A DNA stretch of 64,000 nt from Bifidobacterium sp. ESL0682 (GTDB lineage: Bacteria > Actinomycetota > Actinomycetes > Actinomycetales > Bifidobacteriaceae). This document shows, one piece after another, positions 11,918 to 20,429 of this stretch; position 1 is the stretch's first letter, and each line of letters starts with the position of its first letter. The translations under genes and the position numbers were made by a program. Location: positions 806,001 through 870,000 of the forward strand of contig NZ_CP113942.1 of the NCBI RefSeq assembly GCF_029392815.1. The letters are read 5' to 3'. The notes below the pieces were generated by a model that was not told the origin of the DNA, did not search any database, and saw only the letters and a program-made list of their open reading frames with translations.

Positions 11918-11954
11918 CCCGTCGCATTCGCTTTTGTAAGTCGAATGCGACGGG
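11918..11954 (+). terminator. Terminator after eno
   Basis: A perfect 13-bp stem (CCCGTCGCATTCG at 11918-11930 with 11942-11954) is followed by TATTTTCGTTTCTT. It occupies the space before the next start codon, which argues against starting the next protein further upstream. Confidence 0.88.
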
Positions 11955-11968
11955 TATTTTCGTTTCTT

Positions 11969-12640
11969 ATGGGCACCACGAAAAACAAGGGCAAATCCGG
12001 AGATGGCAAGAAGCTGGCCAAGCGCCGTGGATCCGGACCGGTTGCGTTCTTCATCGCCTTGTTTATCGTGGCACTGGGCGCCATTCAGCTGGTCGCTACT
12101 TTCCACAGTTACGCTTTGAACCTCGCTGAGCTCAACGGCCTGAAACGGCAGGAAGCCGCATTGGTGGCCAAGAAGCAGGATCTTGAAAACGATATTTCGC
12201 GTTGGAACGACAATGCTTACGTTACCGCACAAGCGCGCGAACGATTGGGGTTCGTCTTTCCCGGCGAACAGGCTATTCACGTCGAACATCCTGAGGCCGT
12301 TACCGGGGTAAAACCCAAAACCGATGAACACGATCAAAGTGCGGCGGATTCAGACAAGCAGACTTTGCCGTGGTACCGCGAACTAGCCTATGGATTCAAA
12401 AAGGCCGATGAACCAGTAAAGAAACCCAAAACCGGAGATTTTGGTGTCACCACTCCGAGTGCTGTCGGAGGTCAGACCGAAGATGCCACCAATCCTGGCG
12501 ACAAGACCGGTCAGGCAAATCAGCAGGGGAACAAGGGTAAAAGCGGTCAACAGCCTTCGAACAATGGTGGGCAAAAGACGGGCGCTGGTGCCAGTGGAGG
12601 TAACGGGCAAGCAGGTGCCAATGCCACCAAACGCCACTGA
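11969..12640 (+). CDS. Septum formation initiator family protein (FtsB/DivIC-like)
   Basis: 223 residues. After a basic cytoplasmic N-terminus there is one membrane segment (VAFFIALFIVALGAIQLVATF, about residues 27-47). A short coiled coil follows (LNGLKRQEAALVAKKQDLEN), then NAYVTAQARERLGFVFPGE, the typical DivIC/FtsB C-terminal motif. Such proteins link early and late divisome parts at the septum. The remainder is a long low-complexity Gly/Asn/Gln-rich tail. The ATG at 11969 was chosen because an upstream alternative would lie inside the eno terminator. Its place between eno and DUF501 is typical for actinobacteria. Confidence 0.85.
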   Translation: MGTTKNKGKSGDGKKLAKRRGSGPVAFFIALFIVALGAIQLVATFHSYALNLAELNGLKRQEAALVAKKQDLENDISRWNDNAYVTAQARERLGFVFPGEQAIHVEHPEAVTGVKPKTDEHDQSAADSDKQTLPWYRELAYGFKKADEPVKKPKTGDFGVTTPSAVGGQTEDATNPGDKTGQANQQGNKGKSGQQPSNNGGQKTGAGASGGNGQAGANATKRH

Positions 12641-12773
12641 TAGCATTCGGTAACAGAGGCCGGATACTGGAATCGGATACACGATGTCGGGTATCGAATA
12701 TGGATGCCTGCTTTTCGGATTGATCGTGTGGCGAAGCCAAATGTCGGTCGATTCCAAATACAATGAATAGATA

Positions 12774-13493
12774 ATGTCAGCAATGGAACATCAAACAACA
12801 AGGAACAGCGTGCAACAAGAGGAATCCCAGAAAGTCTCGAATAAGGTCTCTCAAAGTGTCGAAGGGCGACCTGCCACTTCGAATGAACATTCGTTGGCAA
12901 ACAAGACCACCGATGGCAATCTCGACGATGCTGATTTAGCAACGCAAGCCAAGCTTCTGGTCGATCGCGTCATGGCCGACAGGGCAAGTGACGAGGATGT
13001 GTCATTGGTGAAGCGTCAGCTGGGTCGTTTCCCGCGTGGCATGGTGGCGGTAGGGGCCAGATGTGTGTGCGGAAGGCCGCTTGCCGTGGTGACCCGTCCT
13101 TTGCTGCCTGATGGCACGCCGTTCCCCACGACCTGCTACTTGACCAGCCCGGAAGCTACCAAGGCGGTTTCGCGAGTTGAGGCCGACGGTTCGATGCAGC
13201 ATTATACCGATTTGGTCCAGCACGATGAGACGATTCATGAGCAGTATGAGCGTGCTCATCGGCTCTATCTTGCCTTCCGTCACGAGCTGGCAACCCGGCT
13301 TGGCGACAGCGAAGAGCATATTGTGGGCACTAGCGCTGGCGGCATGCCCGTGCGCGTCAAATGCCTGCATGCCCTCGTCGCACAAACGCTGGTGATGGGT
13401 GAAGGCGCAAATCCGATTGGTGACATGGTGATGAAACGTATCGCCGACGAATTTGACCCGAAAATTTGCCGCTGCACCACCGAACTTGACTGA
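12774..13493 (+). CDS. DUF501 family protein
   Basis: 239 residues. The conserved part starts near residue 70 with DVSLVKRQLGRFPRGMVAVGARCVCGRPLAVVTRPLL. It then has FPTTCYLTSPEATKAVSRVE, and ends with VKCLHALVAQTLVMGEGANPIGDMV. These blocks define DUF501, found almost only in actinobacteria between divIC and ppx. The function is unknown. Conserved cysteines (the CVCG pair, CYL and KCLH) suggest a metal site, which is inference. The first 65 residues are polar and variable, so the exact start is uncertain; a second ATG occurs at 12783. Confidence 0.85.
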   Translation: MSAMEHQTTRNSVQQEESQKVSNKVSQSVEGRPATSNEHSLANKTTDGNLDDADLATQAKLLVDRVMADRASDEDVSLVKRQLGRFPRGMVAVGARCVCGRPLAVVTRPLLPDGTPFPTTCYLTSPEATKAVSRVEADGSMQHYTDLVQHDETIHEQYERAHRLYLAFRHELATRLGDSEEHIVGTSAGGMPVRVKCLHALVAQTLVMGEGANPIGDMVMKRIADEFDPKICRCTTELD

Positions 13494-13588
13494 TTGACTT
13501 AGGGGCGAATCTGCTCTATGCGTGTTGCGGTGCAGATAAGGTTGTTATCAATCGGCTGTCGTGCCGATAATGTTGCACCTGACGGATA

Positions 13589-14650
13589 ATGTCAGAGGGA
13601 CAAAACAAGATGATGCAAAAAGTGGATGGTGCTGAAATGAGAGACGAAACCAAGGATTTTGCGACCGTTGCGGGGATTGATTGCGGCACCAACTCCATCA
13701 GGCTTAAAGTCTCCAAGGTGTTTGCTGACGGGTCAGTCGAGGACATTGTGCCCCGTATGCTGCAGGTCATTCGGCTTGGTCAGGATGTCGATAAAACCCA
13801 CCGTTTCGCTGATGATGCGCTGGAACGTGCGTACGCGGCAGCCCGGGATTTCGCCAAGGTTTTGAAGGACTATCCGGTTGATGGGCTGCGCTTCGTGGCT
13901 ACTTCTGCCACGCGAGATGCCGAAAACCGCAAGGATTTCGAAGATGGTATCGAATCGATTCTGGGTGTGCGCCCGGAAGTGATTCCCGGGACTGAGGAAG
14001 CCGCACTGAGCTTCCTTGGAGCCACCGGCAGTGTGCCACGCAAGGGCCTTGAGGCGCCGTATATGGTGGTCGACCTTGGTGGTGGATCCACCGAAATGGT
14101 CATGGGTGGCGATGGCCAATCTGCACCTGCGACGAGCGTGCAATCCGCTTTTTCGATGAATATCGGTTCCGTACGCATGACCGAGCGTCATCTGCGTACC
14201 AATCCGCCTACCCAGACTGAAATCGCCGAAGCGAGCGCAGACATCGACCGTCATATCGACGAGGCATTCGAACATGTCCCGGCAGGCAAGACCCGCACCA
14301 TCATCGGTGTCTCCGGATCCGTAACCACCATGACCGCGTTGGTGCTGGGGCTCAAGGAATATGACCATCGTGCTGTCGATGGCGTACGAGTGTCGTATAA
14401 GGACATTTTCGACATCGACAACCGCTTCCTCAGCATGACCCGTGCCGAGCGTGCCACCTACAAGACCATCCATCCGGGCCGCATTGACGTGGTCGGTGGG
14501 GGAGCGTTGATCTGGAACCGAGTTCTTGTCCGTGTCTCTGAGGCTGCGCAACGTGACCACGGCACCCCGATTGACTCGTTCCTTTCCAGCGATCACGGCC
14601 TGCTTGACGGCATTGTGCTCGATTATGGTGCTAGGTTGCTGAAAAGTTAA
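13589..14650 (+). CDS. ppx: Exopolyphosphatase, Ppx/GppA family
   Basis: 353 residues, the single-module Ppx/GppA length. It hydrolyses terminal phosphates of polyphosphate or the 5' phosphate of pppGpp in the cytoplasm. The ASKHA-type phosphate loops are seen in AGIDCGTNSIRLKV near residues 29-42 and VVDLGGGSTEMVMGG in the middle. ATRDAENRKDF, PGTEEAALSFLGATG and VVGGGALIWNRVL also fit the family. The GGGGGA run in the last motif is intact here, unlike several others in this window. It closes the conserved eno-to-ppx series, and an AT-rich accessory patch begins right after it. Confidence 0.93.
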   Translation: MSEGQNKMMQKVDGAEMRDETKDFATVAGIDCGTNSIRLKVSKVFADGSVEDIVPRMLQVIRLGQDVDKTHRFADDALERAYAAARDFAKVLKDYPVDGLRFVATSATRDAENRKDFEDGIESILGVRPEVIPGTEEAALSFLGATGSVPRKGLEAPYMVVDLGGGSTEMVMGGDGQSAPATSVQSAFSMNIGSVRMTERHLRTNPPTQTEIAEASADIDRHIDEAFEHVPAGKTRTIIGVSGSVTTMTALVLGLKEYDHRAVDGVRVSYKDIFDIDNRFLSMTRAERATYKTIHPGRIDVVGGGALIWNRVLVRVSEAAQRDHGTPIDSFLSSDHGLLDGIVLDYGARLLKS

Positions 14651-14708
14651 AGTTTTAGAATTAACAGTAAAATACCTGCTGGTAAGACCAGAGAACGAAT
14701 ATTGGCAT

Positions 14709-16021
14709 TCAGGTGTTTATGACATAAGGAGCAAGATCTATAGGTTGGTGTGGTTCCGGTAACTCTATACGGACTTCTATCTTCTTAGTGATGTCAGAAG
14801 CATTAACTGTGTGTGCAAGTGCCACAACCGGTCCGTCTGGGATGTGCAGATAGTGGCGGCTCATGAGTTGTGGACTGAGGAACCCGATTTGCTCTCCATC
14901 GAGATTGATGGAGATAGTGGGGTATCCAGTGTATTTGCCTGTGGTTATCTTGCTTTTTCGAACTGCGACCCAAAAATAGGCTCCTCGTCCGTAGCTGTTG
15001 AGAATCTGCTGATGTTTGTAGCAACCGCTTACATGCTCTCCGCCGAAAGCTTCGAGTTGAAAACCTGCTGGCTTTATGTTTCTGGGTGTGGTATCGACGA
15101 ATTCGAGATAGGAATCCCTCATGAAGTTATGATTTTTCCTCTGTCTTGCCTTCTTGGTCTGTTCTTTTTCCCGTTGTGCCTCACGCCAATCCACAGTAAT
15201 TGGTGCAGACATAGTTTTGAGTCTGCAATAGCATTCGAATGTCTGCAAGGCATCGGAAAGTGCACGATGCTGTTCAGTCTCGTCAATGCCGAGCCTCTGA
15301 AGTAGGTTTTCGAGCGAATGCCCGTAGGAATTGGGGAACATGGCTTCGCTGAGAGCCATGGTATCGATGATTTGTGACGGTTCCATGCCTTGGATACCGA
15401 TGTGTTTCGCCTCATTATCAATCATGCCTAGGTCGAAAGCGATGTTGTGGCCGAGTATGGGGAGCACCGCTATCTCATTGAGCAGAGGTGGAAGGATTTC
15501 CTGGATATCTGGAGCTTGAGCGAGTTGTTGGTCAGTGATACCGGTAAGGTTCATAATGCTGCGTGGAATTTTCGTATGAGGATTGACCAGAGTGGAGAAG
15601 GTTGCTGTGACTCTTCCATTCTTGACTGTTGCAATGCCAATGTCGATAATATGGTCTCGTTTGCTCAAACCTGTCGTTTCCGTATCTAAAACTATATGAA
15701 ATCAGCATCATAGGTGGCAGCCACAAAGGTTTCGTCAAGCTTGTAACTTTCAGGCGACGATGTGAATTGATTTGTATCTTGGTTTGCTTGATTACCTGTA
15801 CGGGATTTTTGAGTTCTACCAGGATATTTGTTTGCCCAATGCCAGCTCAGCCATCCGAGAGCGGCAAATATAAGTCCAATAACGAACATAGGAATGATGC
15901 CGGCGAAGATTCCGAGAGAGAAGAATGTCGCAATTGACCAACAAGCGAGAGAGATGATTTTGAGGAATACTTTGGCTATGGAGTGGTTCTTTTGCTGCGT
16001 TGCGTTTGAGTGCTTTGCCAT
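14709..16021 (-). CDS. Membrane-anchored DEDDh exonuclease with HIRAN-like C-terminus (one frameshift)
   Basis: Joined across one missing base, this is a protein of about 437 residues. The N-terminus has two adjacent membrane segments (IISLACWSIATFFSLGIF and IPMFVIGLIFAALGWLSW) and a linker ending ATYDAD. The frame then stops, while the exonuclease motif I, HIVLDTETTGLSKRD, continues in the next frame. One extra A in the AAA run 15699-15701 (+ strand) joins them. Motifs II and III follow as GHNIAFDLG and HRALSDALQT. The last 120 residues contain VSGCYKHQ and TISINLDGEQIGFLSP, which resemble a HIRAN domain (weak match). No start codon precedes DTETTG in its own frame, so the catalytic part depends on the join. 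Base composition is more AT-rich than its neighbours. Confidence 0.7.
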
Positions 16022-16533
16022 GGAGCAATTATATAAAACGAATTGTCAACGTATGCATGAAAGACAGTAGATTGATAAGGAATCATGAACTAATGCATGC
16101 TCGCGATGAAGAGCTACTTGCGATAGCAATGGCTTTTCGCCTTTGAAATTATCGATAGGAGTCTGAGTTCTTCTGCGAGTTGATTGTAATAGACCGTGAT
16201 TTATTCGAATATATGAGACGGAAGTATGCTTTGTCGGGAAACTCATCCATGCTGAACATGACGATTATGGTCGCGGTTCCCCAACAAATAGAATTACGAA
16301 GTTTAAAAGACATGCAGTAATGTTCCATCTCATAATTATCTTCTTGATTCAAAAAGTGCAGATATCTTTGGCAGAAGCTCTCCAGAGATTGCTAAAGGGT
16401 TCACCTCGACTATTATGGGGAGGGAGCGAAGTTGCTGAGATCCGGATGAGAATGGTTGGCATGTAGTGGCCGATTTATATTGGAAAATGCGACTCCACAA
16501 CACCATGTAGCACCGATAGAAGGAGAGAGGATT
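16022..16533. other. AT-rich intergenic stretch without a recognisable gene
   Basis: I see no supported gene on either strand. It is AT-rich compared with the flanking housekeeping genes and probably carries the promoters of the exonuclease (leftward) and the lipoprotein (rightward). It belongs to the 14.7-17.4 kb accessory patch. Confidence 0.5.
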
Positions 16534-16986
16534 ATGAAATTGAAGAAGATGGCCGTTGTTGTGGTGTCTTGGGTAATGCTTTTAGGTTTTGCGGCTTGCG
16601 GGGCTTCCTCCCAGAGTGATGCCAGTAAGGGTGCCTCATCATCGCAGACAAGGCCGGCAACGAAACCAGCAAATCTTATCGGTACATGGAAGCAAACGAA
16701 TTCTAGCTCCAAGGACGAGATGATGGAGGCCACGGTCACTGTTGACTCTATTGAGATTAATTGGGTGAAGCCCGACCAGAAGAGCTTGTATTGGAAGGGT
16801 ACGTTCACAGCACCGACTAAAGCTGGCGCGTATTCGTGGACCAGTCAAGGCGATACCGAAACTATGAAGAAGTCAATCATGGCTTCACAGGATGCGACGA
16901 AGAAGTTCACCTATGATGGCAAGCAGCTTACCTATGCGCAATCCGCCTTGGGGACCACATCGACCATTCGTATGAGTAAGCAATAA
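16534..16986 (+). CDS. Small predicted lipoprotein, unknown function
   Basis: 150 residues. The N-terminus MKLKKMAVVVVSWVMLLGF with lipobox FAAC predicts lipidation at Cys22 and surface anchoring. A Ser-rich linker follows, then about 105 residues with LIGTWKQTNSSSKDEMMEA, WVKPDQKSLYWKGTF and KKFTYDGKQLTYA. The GTW start, alternating strands and charge pattern look like a small beta-barrel of the lipocalin-like or DUF-type kind, but I cannot name a family. The ATG at 16534 was chosen because AGGAGAGAGG lies just upstream. The gene sits alone in the AT-rich patch. Confidence 0.72.
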   Translation: MKLKKMAVVVVSWVMLLGFAACGASSQSDASKGASSSQTRPATKPANLIGTWKQTNSSSKDEMMEATVTVDSIEINWVKPDQKSLYWKGTFTAPTKAGAYSWTSQGDTETMKKSIMASQDATKKFTYDGKQLTYAQSALGTTSTIRMSKQ

Positions 16987-17113
16987 ATCGTTCTTAACAG
17001 CAAAGTGTCTTTGGTATGTTGCAAGAGTTGATAAGCAAGTAAATGATTTGCTTATTAGAAAAGAGATTACTCCGTATTCTATTCTAGTGTAAAACGTTGG
17101 AATCATGGTGATT

Positions 17114-17313
17114 ATTTACAATTTGCGACACGCAGCGGTGCGCATGTCAAAGCCGTTCAGCGTCATCTGGGACTTGTTCTAGTCAACATGATGCTAGAGA
17201 TGTTTATAAATCTTTTTGATGACGATTTGGATGCGGTGGGGGAGGCTATGAATTCGATTTTGTTGCGGAATGAACTCAAAATGAACTCATGGAAGCCTGT
17301 GAGTGCTGTTTGA
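17114..17313 (+). pseudogene. Remnant of a tyrosine-recombinase integrase
   Basis: Two short frames read like the C-terminal end of phage-type integrases. The first gives YNLRHAA (17117-17137), matching the active-site LRH box. After a shift, the frame from 17140 gives AHVKAVQRHLG and then LFDDDLDAVGEAMNS, ending at 17313. The usual ordering in intact actinobacterial integrases is DLRHTAAS, GAHVKAVQRHLGHAS, DLFDDDLDAV. The piece between HLG and LFDDD, where the catalytic Tyr should lie, is scrambled. The remnant points at the 3' end of tRNA-Leu(UAA) 50 bases away, as expected for an integrase beside its attachment site. Confidence 0.72.
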
Positions 17314-17320
17314 GTTTTTG

Positions 17321-17344
17321 AAAACGTTGGAATTCCAGCGTTTT
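17321..17344 (-). terminator. Terminator of tRNA-Leu(UAA)
   Basis: AAAACGTTGG at 17321-17330 pairs with 17335-17344 over 10 bp (one wobble) around an AATT loop. The minus strand ends the stem in a T run. It is nearly the same hairpin as the one after tRNA-Pro at 58629. Confidence 0.75.
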
Positions 17345-17361
17345 GAGAGGATAAAAAGAGG

Positions 17362-17442
17362 TACCCCCGGTGGGACTCGAACCCACAAGCCAATGGCGGC
17401 TGATTTTAAGTCAGCTGCGTCTACCAATTCCGCCACGGGGGC
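17362..17442 (-). tRNA. tRNA-Leu(UAA)
   Basis: Cloverleaf on the minus strand: 7-bp acceptor stem (GCCCCCG with CGGGGGT, one G-U pair at the end), anticodon loop CTTAAAA giving UAA, a long variable arm typical of leucine tRNAs, and a T arm containing GGTTCGAGTCC. No CCA is encoded. An integrase remnant lies next to its 3' end. Confidence 0.95.
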
Positions 17443-17654
17443 ACGTCGGACTAGCCGACAAACCATTATTATGCCATGCCCGCCCTACCACAGGAAAATG
17501 TTGGCCATCGTCCAATTGCAAGTTTGCGGATTCGTGTCGTTCCGCTTTTGCATGTATGGTGATTTTGTCTCAGAATATGTTGGTTGTGTAAACTTGGTAA
17601 CATTTGCATTGGTAAACTATTTTTGTTTCAATTATTTCGATAAAGGCGGTATAC

Positions 17655-18935
17655 ATGGCGGACGCAACAGAAGCCAAACCGACGAAAGAGACGGCGAAAC
17701 GCGGAGGCGCGATGATTATCGTCTCCCTGATGGCCGGCTATTCCATCGTTTATATGGACAAGAGCATGATTTCGATGGCAATCATGCCCATCGGCAAGCA
17801 GTTCGGCCTTGACACCACTCAGACTGGCTTGATCATGTCGTTCTTCTTCCTGGGTTACGCAATCATGCAGATTCCCTGTGGCTGGCTTGCCGACCGAATC
17901 GGTGCCAAGAAGGTGCTGATAGGTTCGCTTATCGTCATTGGCGTATTCGCCTTCCTCTTCGGTGCCATGGGTGGCCTCATCCTCTTCATCGTCATGCGTT
18001 TCTGCATGGGTCTCGGACACGGCGGCTATCCGCCGAGCGTCACCAAGTCGATTGCGGAGAACTTCCCGCAAAACAAGCGTACATTCGTCCAGTCGTTGAT
18101 TCTTTCCACCTCCGGTATCGGCGGCATCCTCGCCTTCACACTCGGCAGCGCTCTGGTCGCCTCGAACTGGCGCATGGCTTACGCTGTATTGGGTGCGCTC
18201 TATCTGGTGTCTGTCATCCTCATCTGGTTCTTTGTCCCCTCGCATGGCGGCGCGGCCGAAGAAGAGCACAAGGCTCAGGCCGAAGCCAAGGCTGGCAATG
18301 TCGAAGCTGCCAAGGCTGATGCCCCCAAGGTCGGCTTCAAGGATGTCATCAAGAACCGCAACGTCATCGTTCTGTTTGTCGCAATGATTTTCATCAACGT
18401 CATGCTCTACGGTCAGATGTCGTGGATGCCCACCTACATCACCAAAAACTTCAGCCTGACCACTACGCAGGCCGGATTGGTGCTGGCGTTCAACTCCATC
18501 TTCACCATGCTGGCGACGATTTTCTCTGGTTCTCTGCTGTCCAAGCTGTTCCTCGGCCGTGAGCGTGCCGCCATCATCGGCGCTTCGTTGCTCACCTCCG
18601 TGCTGATTGTCGTCTTCGTCTTTGCAGGCAAGAACAGCCTTGCGCTTTCTATCGTGTTGCTGGCGCTGATGAGTCTGGTCGCAATGTTCGCCTTCACCGG
18701 CATCTTCACCTGGCCGCACAAGATCATGAATCCTGAGATCATCGGCTCTTCCATCGCCGTGATCAACACCGGCGGCACCATCGGCGGCTTCCTCGCCCCG
18801 ACTATCCTTGGCAGTATGGTCAAGGCTGCAGGTGGCTCGTTCACCAACGCCTTCCTGTTCATCGCTTTGATGACGGCACTGTGCGCATTGACGGTCGTGT
18901 TCGTGCGTCCTGAGCTGGGACAGAGCAAGAAGTGA
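17655..18935 (+). CDS. MFS transporter
   Basis: 426 residues with about twelve membrane segments and a central cytoplasmic loop near residues 195-230 rich in Ala, Glu and Lys. The motif A segment GWLADRIGAKKVLIGS lies between TM2 and TM3, and RFCMGLGHGGYPPSVTKSIAENFP around residues 115-138 is typical of the anion:cation or glycerol-3-phosphate antiporter branches of the superfamily. It should move a small organic solute across the cytoplasmic membrane; the substrate is not readable. No partner genes are adjacent, and a hairpin terminator follows. Confidence 0.88.
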   Translation: MADATEAKPTKETAKRGGAMIIVSLMAGYSIVYMDKSMISMAIMPIGKQFGLDTTQTGLIMSFFFLGYAIMQIPCGWLADRIGAKKVLIGSLIVIGVFAFLFGAMGGLILFIVMRFCMGLGHGGYPPSVTKSIAENFPQNKRTFVQSLILSTSGIGGILAFTLGSALVASNWRMAYAVLGALYLVSVILIWFFVPSHGGAAEEEHKAQAEAKAGNVEAAKADAPKVGFKDVIKNRNVIVLFVAMIFINVMLYGQMSWMPTYITKNFSLTTTQAGLVLAFNSIFTMLATIFSGSLLSKLFLGRERAAIIGASLLTSVLIVVFVFAGKNSLALSIVLLALMSLVAMFAFTGIFTWPHKIMNPEIIGSSIAVINTGGTIGGFLAPTILGSMVKAAGGSFTNAFLFIALMTALCALTVVFVRPELGQSKK

Positions 18936-18987
18936 TTCAACCAATCAGGTATGTGCCATCTCGAATCATTCCTGATGTCTGATTGAT

Positions 18988-19027
18988 TGGTGCGGTCCGA
19001 TGACGTTAGCGTCGTTTAGCCGCACCA
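18988..19027 (+). terminator. Probable terminator after the MFS gene
   Basis: TGGTGCGG at 18988-18995 pairs with 19020-19027, enclosing an inner GACG/CGTC stem (19002-19005, 19010-19013). GTTTGTA follows. A weaker repeat of ACCAATCAG/CTGATTGATTGGT lies just upstream. Confidence 0.6.
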
Positions 19028-19224
19028 GTTTGTATATGCCAGTGTTTTCAATAAACAATTCAGGGTTGGTCCGATAGGTCACAGATTCAAAGAATCAGGA
19101 ATTATCGAAAGTTGTTTGTCGTTCTTCTTCCAGAAGATTCTGTGTACTTTGAGCACAATCGGTGCCCCAGGGGTGCGTGAGTGCTAGTCTAGTGACATTG
19201 CGAAAACAACAAGGAGGCCTACGT

Positions 19225-19632
19225 ATGGCTACGAATATGCCTGAGGTGAACGCCGAATTCGGCGCCAAGCCGGTGATTGAATTTCCGGATACCCCGGCTC
19301 CCACAGGGCTCAAAGCCGTTGAACTTGTCGAAGGCAACGGTCCGATGGTCCGCTCCGGTGACACGGTCACCGTCAATTATCACGGTGTGGTATGGGGCAA
19401 GGACGAACCGTTCGATTCGAGTTTCGACCGCCATCAGCCAGCCAGTTTCGGCATTGGTGTAGGACAGGTCATCAAGGGCTGGGACCGCACGGTCCCGGGT
19501 CATAATGTCGGATCGCGTCTGGTGGTCTCGATTCCGCCGGAATATGGATATGGCAGGCAGGGAATGCCCCAGGCCGGCATAGGCGGCGATGACACGCTGG
19601 TGTTTGTCGTCGATATCATCTCCACGCGCTGA
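19225..19632 (+). CDS. FKBP-type peptidyl-prolyl cis-trans isomerase
   Basis: 135 residues without a signal peptide, so cytoplasmic. A single FKBP domain is visible: VRSGDTVTVNYHGVVW, FDSSFDRHQPASFGIGVGQVIKGWDRTVPG, then SRLVVSIPPEYGYG and DTLVFVVDIIS. These are the residues that line the proline-binding pocket in the family. The start at 19225 is preceded by AAGGAGGCC, an ideal ribosome site. It is followed by its own terminator, then greA in the same direction, an arrangement common in bifidobacteria. Confidence 0.95.
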   Translation: MATNMPEVNAEFGAKPVIEFPDTPAPTGLKAVELVEGNGPMVRSGDTVTVNYHGVVWGKDEPFDSSFDRHQPASFGIGVGQVIKGWDRTVPGHNVGSRLVVSIPPEYGYGRQGMPQAGIGGDDTLVFVVDIISTR

Positions 19633-19650
19633 AGTTCGGAAACCTATATG

Positions 19651-19674
19651 ATGACCGGCCGGCGGGCCGGTCAT
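19651..19674 (+). terminator. Terminator after the FKBP gene
   Basis: A 10-bp perfect stem (ATGACCGGCC with GGCCGGTCAT) around a 4-base loop, followed by TTTTT. It ends 19 bases after the stop codon at its start. Confidence 0.93.
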
Positions 19675-19738
19675 TTTTAATTATTCGGTATTACCGGAAA
19701 CGGTGCTGAAAACAAACCGTAAAAGCAAGGAGGCAAAT

Positions 19739-20221
19739 ATGGCAGAGGAAGAAAAGACCATTCTGCTTACGCAAGAGGCGTATGACAAGCTTCAGAAGGA
19801 GCTGGCTTATCGACAGGGCGATTATCGTGACGAGATCACCCAGCGTATCGCCACGGCCCGCGCTGAGGGCGATCTTTCGGAAAACGGCGGTTACCAGGCC
19901 GCGCGTGAGGAGCAGGGCAAGAACGAGGGGCGTATCAACGAGCTCATCGTCAAACTGCGCAACACCAAGATTCTGAAGGCGCCGCCGGCAGGCAAGGTCG
20001 GCAATGGCTCATTGGTCACCCTTGAACTCGCAGGCAAGGAGATGCAGTATGTGCTCGGCTCGCGTGACATCGCCGTGGCCACTGATTACGACGTCATCAG
20101 CCCGGAATCGCCGATAGGTGCCGCTATCATGGGTGCCAAAAAAGGTGACGAAGTCGCCTACAAGGCTCCGAATGGCCGTGAAATCAAGGTGAAAATCAAG
20201 GACGCCAAACCGATGAAGTGA
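19739..20221 (+). CDS. greA: Transcription elongation factor GreA
   Basis: 160 residues, the GreA length. It rescues backtracked RNA polymerase by stimulating transcript cleavage. The N-terminal coiled coil carries the tip residues in ARAEGDLSENGGYQAAREEQ, including the acidic pair placed in the polymerase channel. The C-terminal FKBP-like domain ends with SPIGAAIMGAKKGDEVAYKAPNG. The ATG at 19739 follows AAGGAGGCAAAT, a strong ribosome site, which decides against the upstream in-frame start. A terminator follows directly. Confidence 0.97.
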   Translation: MAEEEKTILLTQEAYDKLQKELAYRQGDYRDEITQRIATARAEGDLSENGGYQAAREEQGKNEGRINELIVKLRNTKILKAPPAGKVGNGSLVTLELAGKEMQYVLGSRDIAVATDYDVISPESPIGAAIMGAKKGDEVAYKAPNGREIKVKIKDAKPMK

Positions 20222-20245
20222 TGGTTTGCTAACGCTTTACATGCA

Positions 20246-20280
20246 AAGGGCCCGGTTCCATTTGATGGTACCGGGCCCTT
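20246..20280. terminator. Terminator after greA
   Basis: AAGGGCCCGG (20246-20255) pairs with CCGGGCCCTT (20271-20280), extended inward by partial pairs. It lies 25 bases past the greA stop and before the convergent hemolysin III gene. Confidence 0.85.
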
Positions 20281-20429
20281 ACTGTATTTGGACGGAAGTG
20301 GCACTGTCGGTGTTGTTCATAATCAGCGTGGATTGGTTGTGAGGCAAATCTGCACACATCGTTTGGATTCTGTTTCGAATGGAGACTTGACGAAAGCATG
20401 CAGCATGGATGGCGTGCAGCTATGGGATT

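Noticed and set aside
16022..16352. Short minus-strand open frames in the AT-rich gap
   Set aside because: They lack ribosome sites, are under 70 codons and show no conserved features.
17655..18935. A long acidic, His-rich open frame on the minus strand over the MFS gene
   Set aside because: The + strand encodes a clear twelve-segment transporter; the reverse product is low-complexity and lacks a start signal.
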